This document shows positions 17,921 to 26,391 of a DNA stretch of 64,000 nucleotides, piece after piece. The position numbers and the translations under genes are program-made. Where the stretch lies: NCBI RefSeq assembly GCF_003797835.1, contig NZ_RKMF01000014.1, forward strand, positions 42,728-106,727, in the 5' to 3' direction. Below the pieces are notes generated by a model. It had not been told where the DNA came from. It was given only the letters and a program-made list of their open reading frames with translations, and made no database searches. How positions within the stretch are numbered: position 1 is the first letter of the stretch; each line of letters opens with the position of its first letter. This DNA is from Kocuria soli (GTDB taxonomy: Bacteria; Actinomycetota; Actinomycetes; Actinomycetales; Micrococcaceae).

Positions 17921-18966
17921 GGATCGCCGTCGTCGGGCCTTCGCGCCTGCCCATTGCCCCGCCGTTCGGAGGTGGGCTGGAAGTCTTCGTGCATCACCTG
18001 GTCGCGGGCCTACGACGGCGCGGCCTGACCGTGGACCTGTTCGCGGCCCGCGGGTCCATCGGGCATCAGGCCGCTCTTGAGTTCCCGGGCATCGACTGGA
18101 CCGGATTCGAGGATCTGGCCAGGGACGATGCCTACCCACCCGGCGCCGACGAGACCGAAACCGAGTCCTACGTGAGGGTCCGACGCCACCTGGACTCCTC
18201 CGACTACGACGTCATCCACAACAACAGTTCCCACCCCGTCATGCTGCACCCGGACCCGATGGGCAGCCCGCCGATGATCACCACCCTGCACGTACCTCCG
18301 CAGGAGCCGATGCAGAAGGCCATCGACGCCGCGGGGTCGGCGGCGGGCCGATTCACCGCCGTGAGCCGTTTCACGGCCGCGCAATGGAACCTTCCGACGT
18401 CGCCCCAGGTGGTGCACAACGGCGTGGACACTCGGCTGTGGACACCCGGCCCCGGTGGTCAGGGTGCCGTCTGGTTCGGTCGCCTGACCCGGGAGAAGGC
18501 GCCGCATCTGGCCATCGAAACCTGTCGGCGCCTCGGACTGCCGCTGACCCTCATCGGACGCAATGCGGATCCCGCGTACTTCCACTCGCAGATCCGCCCG
18601 CACCTGGGGAGTGACGTTCGGTGGATGGGGTCCTTGAGCCCGCGGGAAATCGTGCGGCAGGTGGGGCTGGCCGACGTCGCGCTCGTGACACCCGCGTGGG
18701 ACGAGCCGTTCGGGCTGGTCAGCATCGAAGCCATGGCGTGCGGAACCCCGGTGGCGGCAATCGCCCGTGGCGGTGTTGCCGAGGTGCTCGAGGACGTCCC
18801 CGACCATCTGGCCGCCCCGGGCTGCCCCGACGACCTGGTGCGGGCCGCGGTCGCCGCCCTGCGCCAACCGCGGGCAGAGGCCCGGGCCCTGGCCACCTCT
18901 CGATTCGATCTGGACATCATGCTGGACCGATACCTGCACCACTTTCTGGGGGTTCTGACGCCGTGA
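17917..18966 (+). CDS. Glycosyltransferase family 4 (GT-B)
   Basis: A 349-residue GT4-type enzyme. PFGGGLEVFVHHL (about residues 16-28) is the N-terminal glycine loop, HNGVDTRLW precedes the C-terminal domain, FGRLTREKAPHLAIE is typical of the family, and PAWDEPFGLVSIEAMACGTPV is the EPFG...E donor-binding motif with the catalytic Glu. The start is the GTG at 17917, which overlaps the previous stop (GTGA). Cytosolic or peripheral; retaining GT4 enzymes often use GDP- or UDP-sugars. Its stop overlaps the next start in the same way. Confidence 0.9.
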   Translation: MRIAVVGPSRLPIAPPFGGGLEVFVHHLVAGLRRRGLTVDLFAARGSIGHQAALEFPGIDWTGFEDLARDDAYPPGADETETESYVRVRRHLDSSDYDVIHNNSSHPVMLHPDPMGSPPMITTLHVPPQEPMQKAIDAAGSAAGRFTAVSRFTAAQWNLPTSPQVVHNGVDTRLWTPGPGGQGAVWFGRLTREKAPHLAIETCRRLGLPLTLIGRNADPAYFHSQIRPHLGSDVRWMGSLSPREIVRQVGLADVALVTPAWDEPFGLVSIEAMACGTPVAAIARGGVAEVLEDVPDHLAAPGCPDDLVRAAVAALRQPRAEARALATSRFDLDIMLDRYLHHFLGVLTP

Positions 18967-19994
18967 TCGGTTTCTACGCCCACCACCAGGGATCCGGTCA
19001 CCTGACGCGGTGCCGCGCGATCGCGCGGGCGATGGGCCCCTCCGTGGACACCACGATCCTGTCCTCCAACCCGCAGGCGGACCTCCTCCTGCCTCTGGAC
19101 GCACCGGCGGAGTCCGGCTGCGATCCCGATCAACTCACCGCGCACGGGGCCTTCCACTGGGCACCCCCGCATCACGTCGGCCTGGCGGACCGTATGGCGT
19201 TCGTGGCCGCCTGGATCCGGGACACTAGGCCCTCCGTGGTGCACGTCGACGTGTCCGTGGAGATGGCCGTGTTCATCCGCGCCATGGGCGTGCCGGTCAC
19301 GGTGCAGGCCATGCCCGGAGTCCGCCCGGACGATCCCCACGCCCTGGGTTACCGGGTGGCCGATGCGATCATCGCCGCCTGGCCCGACTGGGTGGAGATT
19401 CCCCGCCACCTCCGCCCGGTTGCCGACCGGGTCCACGCGGTCGGCGGCATCACCCGTTGGGACCGGGACCCGTCCGCCCCCGCCAGGTCTTCGACCCCCT
19501 CGACCGACGACGGCGAGCGCGGCCCCTCGCACGCAGCCGGCCGCTCCGTCGTGATCCTGCTGGGGGCCGGCGGGACCGATGCCCCGGAGTCGTACTGGCA
19601 GGAGGTGGCCGCAACGCTTGAGGGGTCGGGGGCCTCCTGCACGCTGATCGGCGCGGGACGCTGGATGGCCGACCCGTATCCCGTACTGCGGGCGGCGGAT
19701 GTGGTGGTCACGGCGGCCGGGCAGAACTCAGTCGCGGACCTCGCGGCGCTGGGCACGTCGGTCGTCGTCGTCCCGCAGGATCGGCCGTTCGACGAACAAC
19801 TGGCCACCGCCACCCTCCTGGCTGATGCCGGACTCGCGGTCCTTCCCGACGGCGTTCCGGCCCGCATGCCCGAGCCCGAGCAGTGGCCCGGGATCATCGA
19901 TCACGCTCGCCGGCAGAACCCCAGGTGGTCCAGCTGGCAGACGCAGGGTGCTGCACGGCGCGCGGCCGACGTGATCCTGGGGGTGGGCGGGTGA
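18963..19994 (+). CDS. Glycosyltransferase family 28-like protein (MurG-type fold)
   Basis: A 343-residue protein. YAHHQGSGHLTRCRAIA near the N-terminus is a glycine/His loop as in MurG-like and UDP-glucuronosyl-type enzymes. ILLGAGGTDAPESYW opens the C-terminal domain, and VVTAAGQNSVADLAALGT followed by PQDRPFDEQ is the donor-sugar site of GT28 C-terminal domains. GTG start at 18963 inside GTGA. GT28 enzymes are inverting and usually take UDP-sugars. Third gene in the coupled plus-strand chain. Confidence 0.8.
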   Translation: MIGFYAHHQGSGHLTRCRAIARAMGPSVDTTILSSNPQADLLLPLDAPAESGCDPDQLTAHGAFHWAPPHHVGLADRMAFVAAWIRDTRPSVVHVDVSVEMAVFIRAMGVPVTVQAMPGVRPDDPHALGYRVADAIIAAWPDWVEIPRHLRPVADRVHAVGGITRWDRDPSAPARSSTPSTDDGERGPSHAAGRSVVILLGAGGTDAPESYWQEVAATLEGSGASCTLIGAGRWMADPYPVLRAADVVVTAAGQNSVADLAALGTSVVVVPQDRPFDEQLATATLLADAGLAVLPDGVPARMPEPEQWPGIIDHARRQNPRWSSWQTQGAARRAADVILGVGG

Positions 19995-20800
19995 CGGGAG
20001 CAACCCATGTGATCACGGTGTGCTCGATGAATCGGCGGGACCATCTGCTGCGTCAGCTCGACGGCGTGCGGCGATGGTTGCCGGGGGCCGTCCACCACAC
20101 CGTGCAGATCGGGAGGACGGGTTTCCCCGTGGAAGGTTCCGCGGTCGTGGACCGCACGGGCCCAGGCGAGGTGAACCTCTCGGCAGCCCGTAACGCCGGT
20201 GCGGATGCCGCCGTGCGGGCGGGGGCGAAACGCCTGATCTTCCTGGACGCAGACTGCATACCGGGGCCTGATCTGGGCCGGTTCTACGACCTTGCCGTGC
20301 GCGAGCACCCCGGCGCCGTCGTCTGCGGACCCGTGACGTATCTCCCCGAGCCCGCTGCCCACGCGGGCCCCGTGGAACTGTCCGAGCTCGCGGGCTTGAC
20401 AGCGCCGCATCCCGCTCGCCCCGACCCACCGGCCGGGGAGTTTCGGCCGGCCACGGCGGACGAGTACGAACTGTTCTGGTCCCTGTCCTTCGCCGTCTCC
20501 GCTGACCTCTGGGCCGGACTGCGGCGGAACACGGGCGGGTTCTGCGAGCAGTACACGGGCTACGGGGGCGAGGACACGGACTTCGCCATGCTGTTGCGGA
20601 AAGAATGCATTCCCATGCTGTGGGCGGGCGGAGCCCACGCTTACCACCAGTGGCACCCGGTGTCCTCACCGCCGGTCGAACACGTGGCTGCGGTGCTCCG
20701 CAATGCAGCGCTCTTCCACCAACGCTGGGGTTGGTGGCCCATGCGGGGATGGTTGGAGGCCTTCGCGGAACAGGGTCTGATCCGTTGGCCGCCGCAGTGA
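19991..20800 (+). CDS. Glycosyltransferase family 2-like protein
   Basis: A 269-residue GT-A protein. LSAARNAGADAAVRAG and LIFLDADCIPGPDL carry the metal-binding DAD, and QYTGYGGEDTDFAMLL is the galactosyltransferase-type C-terminal motif with the ED pair. GTG start at 19991 within GTGA. It ends the plus-strand half of the island and is followed by a long palindrome. It shares the YGGED signature with the minus-strand GT2 at 14219 but lacks the extra C-terminal domain. Confidence 0.85.
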   Translation: MTGATHVITVCSMNRRDHLLRQLDGVRRWLPGAVHHTVQIGRTGFPVEGSAVVDRTGPGEVNLSAARNAGADAAVRAGAKRLIFLDADCIPGPDLGRFYDLAVREHPGAVVCGPVTYLPEPAAHAGPVELSELAGLTAPHPARPDPPAGEFRPATADEYELFWSLSFAVSADLWAGLRRNTGGFCEQYTGYGGEDTDFAMLLRKECIPMLWAGGAHAYHQWHPVSSPPVEHVAAVLRNAALFHQRWGWWPMRGWLEAFAEQGLIRWPPQ

Positions 20801-20823
20801 CCTCCCCCGCGCCCACTCCACCT

Positions 20824-20885
20824 CGCCGAGTTCGGGGTTGTTCCGCCTATAGGGCCGAATAGGCGGAACAACCCCGAACTCGGCG
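20824..20885. repeat. Long palindrome, copy 2 (terminator-like)
   Basis: Same perfect 26-bp arms as at 2965-3026, with the same extra T-A pair but loop AGGGCCGA instead of CCGGTCGA. It follows the last glycosyltransferase gene and precedes the ychJ-like gene on the same strand. As RNA it would form a very stable hairpin and could stop transcription. Confidence 0.85.
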
Positions 20886-20955
20886 GGCATGAGGTTCAGC
20901 GGTGAGGCCAACCTCACGGCACTGTGTCCACAGTTGTGCCACAGTATCCAGCACC

Positions 20956-21414
20956 ATGACAGTCACAACCACGAGTCAAGAATCGAGCGCACCCGCCGTG
21001 AACGACGCAGCCTACGACCGGGAAGCACGGTGCCCGTGCGGATCCGGGGACGTATACGGCACGTGCTGCGGCCCCCTGCACAGGGGCAAGGCCGCGCCCA
21101 CGGCCGAAGCGCTCATGCGATCGCGGTTCGCAGCCTTCGCCATCGGCGACGAGGCCTATCTGCTCCGCACCTGGGACCCCTCGACCCGCCCCGCCGAGAT
21201 CGGCCTGGACCCCGACCTCCGCTGGTACCGCCTGGACATCAACGGCACCACGGGCGGCGGGCCGTTCGAGGACTGGGGCACGGTGGACTTCACCGCCCAC
21301 TACAAGCCCGCTCCGGGTTCAGATGCTCCGCGCGGCGTGCAGCGTGAGAACTCCCGTTTCCGCCGCGTCGACGGCGTCTGGCTCTACTTGGACGGGACCC
21401 TCATCTCCGTGTGA
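20956..21414 (+). CDS. YchJ family SEC-C motif protein
   Basis: A 152-residue protein. CPCGSGDVYGTCCG near residues 26-39 is a SEC-C zinc-binding motif, and LMRSRFAAFAIGDEAYLLRTW is the conserved YchJ helix. A nuclear-transport-factor-2-like fold follows. The family (UPF0225) is common and of unknown function. I chose the ATG at 20956. A GTG at 20902 would add 18 residues but lies almost on the palindrome and has no ribosome site. The last 96 bp overlap the 3' end of the convergent DMT-type gene. Confidence 0.85.
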   Translation: MTVTTTSQESSAPAVNDAAYDREARCPCGSGDVYGTCCGPLHRGKAAPTAEALMRSRFAAFAIGDEAYLLRTWDPSTRPAEIGLDPDLRWYRLDINGTTGGGPFEDWGTVDFTAHYKPAPGSDAPRGVQRENSRFRRVDGVWLYLDGTLISV

Positions 21415-22341
21415 GGTGGCGGTTCTCCGGACCTCGGTTCGGACAACCGGCCTCTCCTGCCCGCACGGGTGGAACCGGGCCAACAGCAGCACCCCGGCCA
21501 CCGCTGCGGCGCCGGTGACGAACAGGCCCAGTGCCGCCGCACCGGTCAGACCGCGGTACTCGCCCAGGACCAGCGCGCCGATGGTCACGGCCATCATGGG
21601 GTCCAGAACGGTCAGACCGGCCAGAACGGTTTCGGGCGGGCCCGAGGTGTAGGCCACCTGCACCGCCCACATCCCCACGGCCGACGCCACGGCCATCCCG
21701 ACCAACGTGATCGGCACACCGTGCGCCAGAAGATCGACGACGCCCGCGACTCCGGTGCCTGCGCGCACGGTCGCGATGACCGACGTCGTCACCACGTGCG
21801 CACTGGCCGCAACGGTCCCGAAGGCCAACCCCGCCACTCCGACGAGGGCCAGGTGCCCTGCCCGCGTCGCGGCCAGCACCGCACCCACCACACTGGCCAG
21901 CAGGAGCATGCCGTTGAGCCAGGCCACCGACCCCGGGAGCAACGGCCCCGTCGAGGCATACCGGGCAGAGATCCCCACGAACCCGACCACACTGATCAGC
22001 GTCAGGGCAATGCTGCCCACCAGTGGCGCCGTCACGCGCCGGCCGAACACCCTGACACTGATGAGCACGGCGATCACCAGGGAGACCGTTCCGATCGGCT
22101 GGACCAACGCCACGGGGCCCAGGCCGAGTGCCGCGACGTTCAGCACCGTTTCCAGGACCAACAGTCCCAGCCCGAGCAACCAGAGCGGCTGCAGGACCAG
22201 CAGCTCGGAACCGCCCCGTGCGGACGACGGAACGCCCGCGTCGTCGGTGTCTCTGCTTCGGATCGCATGGTGCTGAAGATGGGTGCCCACCGCCAAGGTC
22301 CCGGCGGCGAGGAGGGCTAGTACGACGGAGATGAGGACCAT
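21319..22341 (-). CDS. DMT-type multi-pass membrane protein
   Basis: About 340 residues with 9-10 membrane segments, beginning right at the start (VLISVVLALLAAGT). Small residues and repeated GLGPVALVQPIG / GLTVLDPMMAVTIGALVLGEY segments suggest the drug/metabolite transporter (EamA-like) superfamily. The last 45 residues are polar and lie antisense to the ychJ-like gene. The start is uncertain: ATG 22341 begins at the first membrane helix, while ATG 22377 adds 12 residues. Substrate unknown. It follows the HAD phosphatase gene on the same strand. Confidence 0.75.
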   Translation of the reverse strand: MVLISVVLALLAAGTLAVGTHLQHHAIRSRDTDDAGVPSSARGGSELLVLQPLWLLGLGLLVLETVLNVAALGLGPVALVQPIGTVSLVIAVLISVRVFGRRVTAPLVGSIALTLISVVGFVGISARYASTGPLLPGSVAWLNGMLLLASVVGAVLAATRAGHLALVGVAGLAFGTVAASAHVVTTSVIATVRAGTGVAGVVDLLAHGVPITLVGMAVASAVGMWAVQVAYTSGPPETVLAGLTVLDPMMAVTIGALVLGEYRGLTGAAALGLFVTGAAAVAGVLLLARFHPCGQERPVVRTEVRRTATSHGDEGPVQVEPDAVDAAETGVLTLHAARSI

Positions 22342-22430
22342 GCTCCAGACGCTACGGAGGAACCCCCGGGACCACATCCACCGAGAGACTCATTCTCCCC
22401 GGGGCACCTCATCCCCAGGGATGAGCCTTC

Positions 22431-23258
22431 TCAGCCATCCACGGAGCGGTCCGGCCCCGGAAGCTCCAGCAGATTGACCAGATCCTGCACGGACTCCATG
22501 ACAGCGCTCGGGCGGAACGGGTACTGCTCGACCTGTTCGCGGTTGGTCACCCCGCTGAGCACCAGCAACGTGGCCAGACCGGCCTCCATGCCCGCGATGA
22601 TGTCCGTGTCCATCCGGTCACCGAGCATCGCGGTGGTCTCCGAGTGCGCGCCGATCTGGTTCAGCGCGGACCGGAACATCATCGGGTTCGGCTTCCCCAC
22701 CACGTAAGGCTGGCGATGGGTCGCGGCCGAGATCAGCGCGGCCACGGACCCCGTCGCGGGCAGCGGTCCCTCCGGGGAAGGTCCGGTGGTGTCCGGGTTG
22801 GTCGAGATGAAACGGGCCCCGGCCCCGATCAACCGGATGGCCTTGGTGATCGCCTCGAAGGAATACGTGCGCGTCTCCCCCAGGACCACGTAGTCGCAGT
22901 CGGTGTCGGTCAGCACGAAACCCGCTTCGTGCATCGCCGTCGTCAATCCCGCCTCACCGATCACGTACGCCCTGTGACCCGCCCCCTGCTCGCGCAGGAA
23001 TTCTGCGGTGGCCAGCGCCGAGGTCCACAACTCGCTCTCCTTGACCTCAAGGCCCGATCGGGCGAGCCGGGCGGAGAGGTCCCGCGGGGTGTAGATCGAA
23101 TTGTTGGTCAGCACCAGGAACCGCTGACCACGTTCGCGCCACAGTTCCAGCAGCCGCGCGGCACCGGGGATCATGGATTCCTCCCGGACCAGGACCCCGT
23201 CCATGTCGGTCAGCCAGGTGTTCGTTCCCATGAGTCGTTGCGTACGTGGGGCTTCCAT
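22431..23258 (-). CDS. HAD-IIA family phosphatase (NagD-like)
   Basis: A 275-residue cytosolic phosphatase. DMDGVL (D18 and D20) is motif I with the nucleophile Asp, LTNNS motif II, KPNPMMF motif III with the Lys, and GDRMDTDI motif IV. The cap between motifs II and III is of the C2 type, as in NagD and related sugar- or nucleotide-phosphate phosphatases. The ATG follows AGAGGTGGAG. Substrate cannot be read from sequence. A weak 7-bp hairpin at 22408-22425 separates it from the membrane-protein gene. Confidence 0.88.
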   Translation of the reverse strand: MEAPRTQRLMGTNTWLTDMDGVLVREESMIPGAARLLELWRERGQRFLVLTNNSIYTPRDLSARLARSGLEVKESELWTSALATAEFLREQGAGHRAYVIGEAGLTTAMHEAGFVLTDTDCDYVVLGETRTYSFEAITKAIRLIGAGARFISTNPDTTGPSPEGPLPATGSVAALISAATHRQPYVVGKPNPMMFRSALNQIGAHSETTAMLGDRMDTDIIAGMEAGLATLLVLSGVTNREQVEQYPFRPSAVMESVQDLVNLLELPGPDRSVDG

Positions 23259-23471
23259 GTCTCCACCTCTCGAAGGCGATCGTGCACCGCTGGCAACGAC
23301 GGCGACCCGCCGTGTCCTGTTCTCACGGTAGGGCGAATTCCCTGATCGGCCAACGGCCCGTCCCGGTCACGGTCGTGACCTCGCCCACCCAGGACACAAT
23401 TCGATAACAGCTGCGGCGTAGGATTCTGCGAGTTCGCCTTCCTTCAGCTTGAGCCCGCGGAGCCCTCCACC

Positions 23472-24944
23472 ATGTCGTACACAGCCTCCGAGTCCAGCAC
23501 CGAATCCACCGCCCCCGCGCAGGGTGGGGGGTTCCTGGACCGCTACTTCAAGATCACCGAACGTGGTTCCTCCGTGAACCGCGAGATCCGCGGTGGCATC
23601 GCAACCTTCATCGCCATGAGCTACATCGTGGTCCTCAACCCGCTGGTGCTGGGGCTGGGCCCGGACGCCGCCGGCAACACTCTCGGCGTGGACCGCGTGG
23701 CAGCCATGACGGCGCTCGTGGCCGGTGTCATGACCATCCTGATGGGCGTGGTCGCCAAGGCGCCGTTCGCCATTGCCACGGGCCTGGGTGTCAACGCGTT
23801 CCTGGCCGTCACGGTCGCCACCACGCCGGAACTGACCTGGCCGCAGGTCATGGGCCTGGTGGTCTGGGGCGGTGTCCTGATGTTCGTCCTGGTCCTCACC
23901 GGATTCCGCACGGCCGTGTTCAACGCCGTTCCGGCCTCCCTGAAGACCGCGATCGTGGTGGGCATCGGCCTGTTCATCGCCCTGATCGGCTTCGTGAACG
24001 CCGGCTTCGTGCGCCGTATGCCCGATGACGCACACACCACCGTGCCCGTGAGCCTGGGCATCGGGGGCCACCTGATCGGTTGGCCCACGTTCACGTTCGT
24101 GTTCACGCTCCTGCTCATGGTCGCGCTGATGGTCCGCAACGTGAAGGGCGGCATCCTGATCGCCGTCGTCGCGGGCACGATCCTGGCTCACATCCTCGAA
24201 GCCGTGGTCCCCTCCGGATCCTCCACCGGCTCCCCCACGGGCTGGTCCCTGGTGGTCCCCGAAAGCCCCACCGGCCTGCTCTCTTTCCCCGACCTCTCCC
24301 TGTTCGGTGACGCCCACCCCATCCAGGCCGTGACCCAGCTGGGCGGGATGACCGCCGCCCTGTTGGTCTTCACCATCCTGCTGTCGATCTTCTTCGACGC
24401 CATGGGTACCATGGTCGGTCTGTCCCACCAGGCCGGGATGGTCAAGGACGGCCAGATCGAGAACGTGGACCGCGTCCTGCTGGTGGACGCCGCGGGTGCC
24501 GTCGCGGGTGGTCTTGGCTCCGTGTCCTCCAACCAGATCTACGTCGAGTCCTCGACCGGTATCGCCGAAGGCGCCCGCACGGGACTGGCCAACGTCGTGA
24601 CCGGCACGCTGTTCCTGCTGGCCATGTTCATCACCCCGCTCGTGCAGCTGGTGCCCTTCGAAGCGGTGGCCCCCGCCATGGTGGTCGTCGGCTTCCTGAT
24701 GGCCAAGAACGTGGTCCACATCGACTGGGAGGACTGGGGCATCGCAGTTCCGGCCTTCCTGACCTTCGTGGTCATGCCGTTCACCTACTCCATTGCCGAC
24801 GGCATCGGTGCGGGCTTCGTGTCCTACGTGTTCATCCGCGTGGTCCAGGGCCGCGCCAAGGAGATCCACCCACTCATGTGGATCGTCGGCCTGGCGTTCG
24901 TGGTGTTCTTCAGCGTGGGAGTCATCGAGGGCTGGATGGCCTGA
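23472..24944 (+). CDS. NCS2 family purine permease (AzgA/PbuG-like)
   Basis: A 490-residue permease with about 12-14 membrane segments. EIRGGIATFIAMSYIVVLNP near residue 38 and ATGLGVNAFLA near residue 100 are hallmarks of the AzgA-type guanine/hypoxanthine/adenine group. FDAMGTMVGLSHQAG and SSNQIYVESSTGIAEGART are the conserved substrate-site helices. It imports purine bases with protons. The 212-bp upstream gap holds no other gene, and I see no purine riboswitch there. A 30-bp-arm palindrome follows the stop. Confidence 0.9.
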   Translation: MSYTASESSTESTAPAQGGGFLDRYFKITERGSSVNREIRGGIATFIAMSYIVVLNPLVLGLGPDAAGNTLGVDRVAAMTALVAGVMTILMGVVAKAPFAIATGLGVNAFLAVTVATTPELTWPQVMGLVVWGGVLMFVLVLTGFRTAVFNAVPASLKTAIVVGIGLFIALIGFVNAGFVRRMPDDAHTTVPVSLGIGGHLIGWPTFTFVFTLLLMVALMVRNVKGGILIAVVAGTILAHILEAVVPSGSSTGSPTGWSLVVPESPTGLLSFPDLSLFGDAHPIQAVTQLGGMTAALLVFTILLSIFFDAMGTMVGLSHQAGMVKDGQIENVDRVLLVDAAGAVAGGLGSVSSNQIYVESSTGIAEGARTGLANVVTGTLFLLAMFITPLVQLVPFEAVAPAMVVVGFLMAKNVVHIDWEDWGIAVPAFLTFVVMPFTYSIADGIGAGFVSYVFIRVVQGRAKEIHPLMWIVGLAFVVFFSVGVIEGWMA

Positions 24945-24956
24945 TCGACACTCGCC

Positions 24957-25019
24957 AACTTTGAACACGCAATAGTGCCTCCCACCACGGGTGGGAGGCA
25001 CTATTGCGTGTTCAAAGTT
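24957..25019. terminator. Very long perfect palindrome between convergent genes
   Basis: Two perfect 30-bp arms starting AACTTTGAACACGCAATAG enclose a 3-base loop ACG. It lies 12 bp after the permease stop and 4 bp before the end of the convergent gene. Its sequence is unrelated to the palindrome at 2965 and 20824. It is far longer than needed for a terminator but fits a bidirectional one. Confidence 0.8.
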
Positions 25020-25023
25020 CCGT

Positions 25024-25899
25024 TCACGACGACGGGTCCCGGCGGGCGGGCACCGTGGCCACGAAGGTGGCGGTCCAGTCGGAGTCCTTGTACTGCGCGG
25101 GGACCGGGTCGACCAGCAAGGAGCGCGTCATCTCGGAGGCTTCGGGCGAACCGGCCGCGGGCAGCGGGTTGTGGGAGGCAGCCAGGACCACGTTGCCGCG
25201 TCGTCGTCCCTTGAACATGGCGGGATCGGCCACGGCCGCCACGTGCTCGAACACCGCACGCAACCCCGCGATCTCGGCTCGAACACCGTTGAGCTGGGGG
25301 TGGTCCCCCACGTTCACCAGGTAGATGCCGCCGGGGGCCAGGACGCGCTCCACGGCGCGGGTGAACTCCACGGTGGTCAGGGGCTCCGGGGTCTCCGATC
25401 CCGCGAAGACGTCCCGGATGATGACCTCACGGGTGGACTCGCTCAGGGACTCCGTGACCTCGCGCGCCTCCCCCGCGCGGATGCGCAAGAGCGGTGCCCG
25501 TGGTAAGTCGAACCACTCGCGGACGAGTTCCACCAGGCGCGTGTCGAGTTCGACGACCACCTGCCGCGCGGTCGGCCATTCCTGCGCCGTCCACCGCGCC
25601 ATGGAGCACGCTCCACCGCCCAGGTGCAGCACACGCAACCGCTGCGGATCCAGGTGGCGGGGCACATGCATCCGCAAGACGGCGGCCATCCAGCGCATGT
25701 ACTCGAAGTCCAGGCGATCCGGCCGCGCGGGATCCACATGGGAGGACGGCACCCCGTTGATCATGACCGTCCACGCCCCGGGAGTCAGGTCGTCCGGGAC
25801 CAGTTCGACCGTGCCGGTGGCGATCTGCCAGACCCCGGGACGTGGTCCCTCGGCCGTGTCCGGTGCTGCCGGCGAACGTCCCTTGCGTTGACGCCCCAT
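25024..25899 (-). CDS. Spermidine synthase-like methyltransferase-fold protein
   Basis: A 291-residue protein from the ATG at 25899; a TTG at 25974 would add 25 residues but overlap the next gene. VLHLGGGACSMARW is the SAM-type glycine loop, and VVVELDTRLVELVREWF holds the acidic residue after beta-2. It resembles the spermidine-synthase-like proteins common in actinobacteria, which mostly lack proof of polyamine activity. The GVPSSHVD segment near residue 50 is typical of that group. No membrane domain is fused. It lies downstream of the MTH1187-type gene. Substrate unknown. Confidence 0.78.
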   Translation of the reverse strand: MGRQRKGRSPAAPDTAEGPRPGVWQIATGTVELVPDDLTPGAWTVMINGVPSSHVDPARPDRLDFEYMRWMAAVLRMHVPRHLDPQRLRVLHLGGGACSMARWTAQEWPTARQVVVELDTRLVELVREWFDLPRAPLLRIRAGEAREVTESLSESTREVIIRDVFAGSETPEPLTTVEFTRAVERVLAPGGIYLVNVGDHPQLNGVRAEIAGLRAVFEHVAAVADPAMFKGRRRGNVVLAASHNPLPAAGSPEASEMTRSLLVDPVPAQYKDSDWTATFVATVPARRDPSS

Positions 25900-25939
25900 C
25901 AGCGCCGGGCCGACGGGGCGGTCGCGCGGCGGTGTCCGC

Positions 25940-26281
25940 TCAACTCTCGATCGCCCCGCGAGCTCGGCGCTCAATCGCCTGCCGCCCGAGAGCCGCCTCC
26001 AGACGTTCGAGCTTGCCCGTCATTTCCCCCGTGTGTCCGGGGCGGATGTCGGCCTTGAGCACCAAGGACACCCGGGGACCGAACCGGCCGACCTCCGCGG
26101 TGGCGCGCTTGACCACGTCCATGACCTCATCCCATTCACCTTCGATCGTGGTGAACATGGAATCCGTCTGGTGTGGGAGTCCGGACTCGCGGACGATCTG
26201 GACGGCAGCGGCAACGGCGTCGTGCACGGAGGCATCGGGGTTGTCCCCGCCCATGGGGGAAACGGAGAATGCGACGATCAT
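25940..26281 (-). CDS. MTH1187 family thiamine-binding-type protein
   Basis: A 113-residue protein of the MTH1187/YkoF-like ferredoxin-fold family (UPF0045). It starts MIVAFSVSPMG and has HQTDSMFTTIEGEWDEVMDVV in the middle, the family's most conserved part, then VSLVLKADIR. Members bind thiamine or related molecules; many are uncharacterised. GGGAGGA precedes the ATG. It is divergent from pta and probably co-transcribed with the spermidine-synthase-like gene, 40 bp downstream. Confidence 0.85.
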   Translation of the reverse strand: MIVAFSVSPMGGDNPDASVHDAVAAAVQIVRESGLPHQTDSMFTTIEGEWDEVMDVVKRATAEVGRFGPRVSLVLKADIRPGHTGEMTGKLERLEAALGRQAIERRARGAIES

Positions 26282-26343
26282 GTGACCATCCTCCCACCGT
26301 GGCGATCCAAGGCAACAGAGCGCGCCCCGCCGAGGCTCCCCGA

Positions 26344-26349
26344 TAGGCT
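26344..26349 (+). promoter_or_regulatory. Candidate -10 element upstream of pta
   Basis: TAGGCT, 42 bases before the pta GTG. The same hexamer or TAGCCT precedes three other plus-strand genes here at a similar distance. No good -35 is visible. Confidence 0.35.
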
Positions 26350-26391
26350 GATCGGTGGACCCCTGACCCCTCGCGGACGAGGAGCACTCGC

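Noticed and set aside
23259..23471. Purine riboswitch upstream of the NCS2 permease gene
   Set aside because: No conserved purine-aptamer core or paired loops found.
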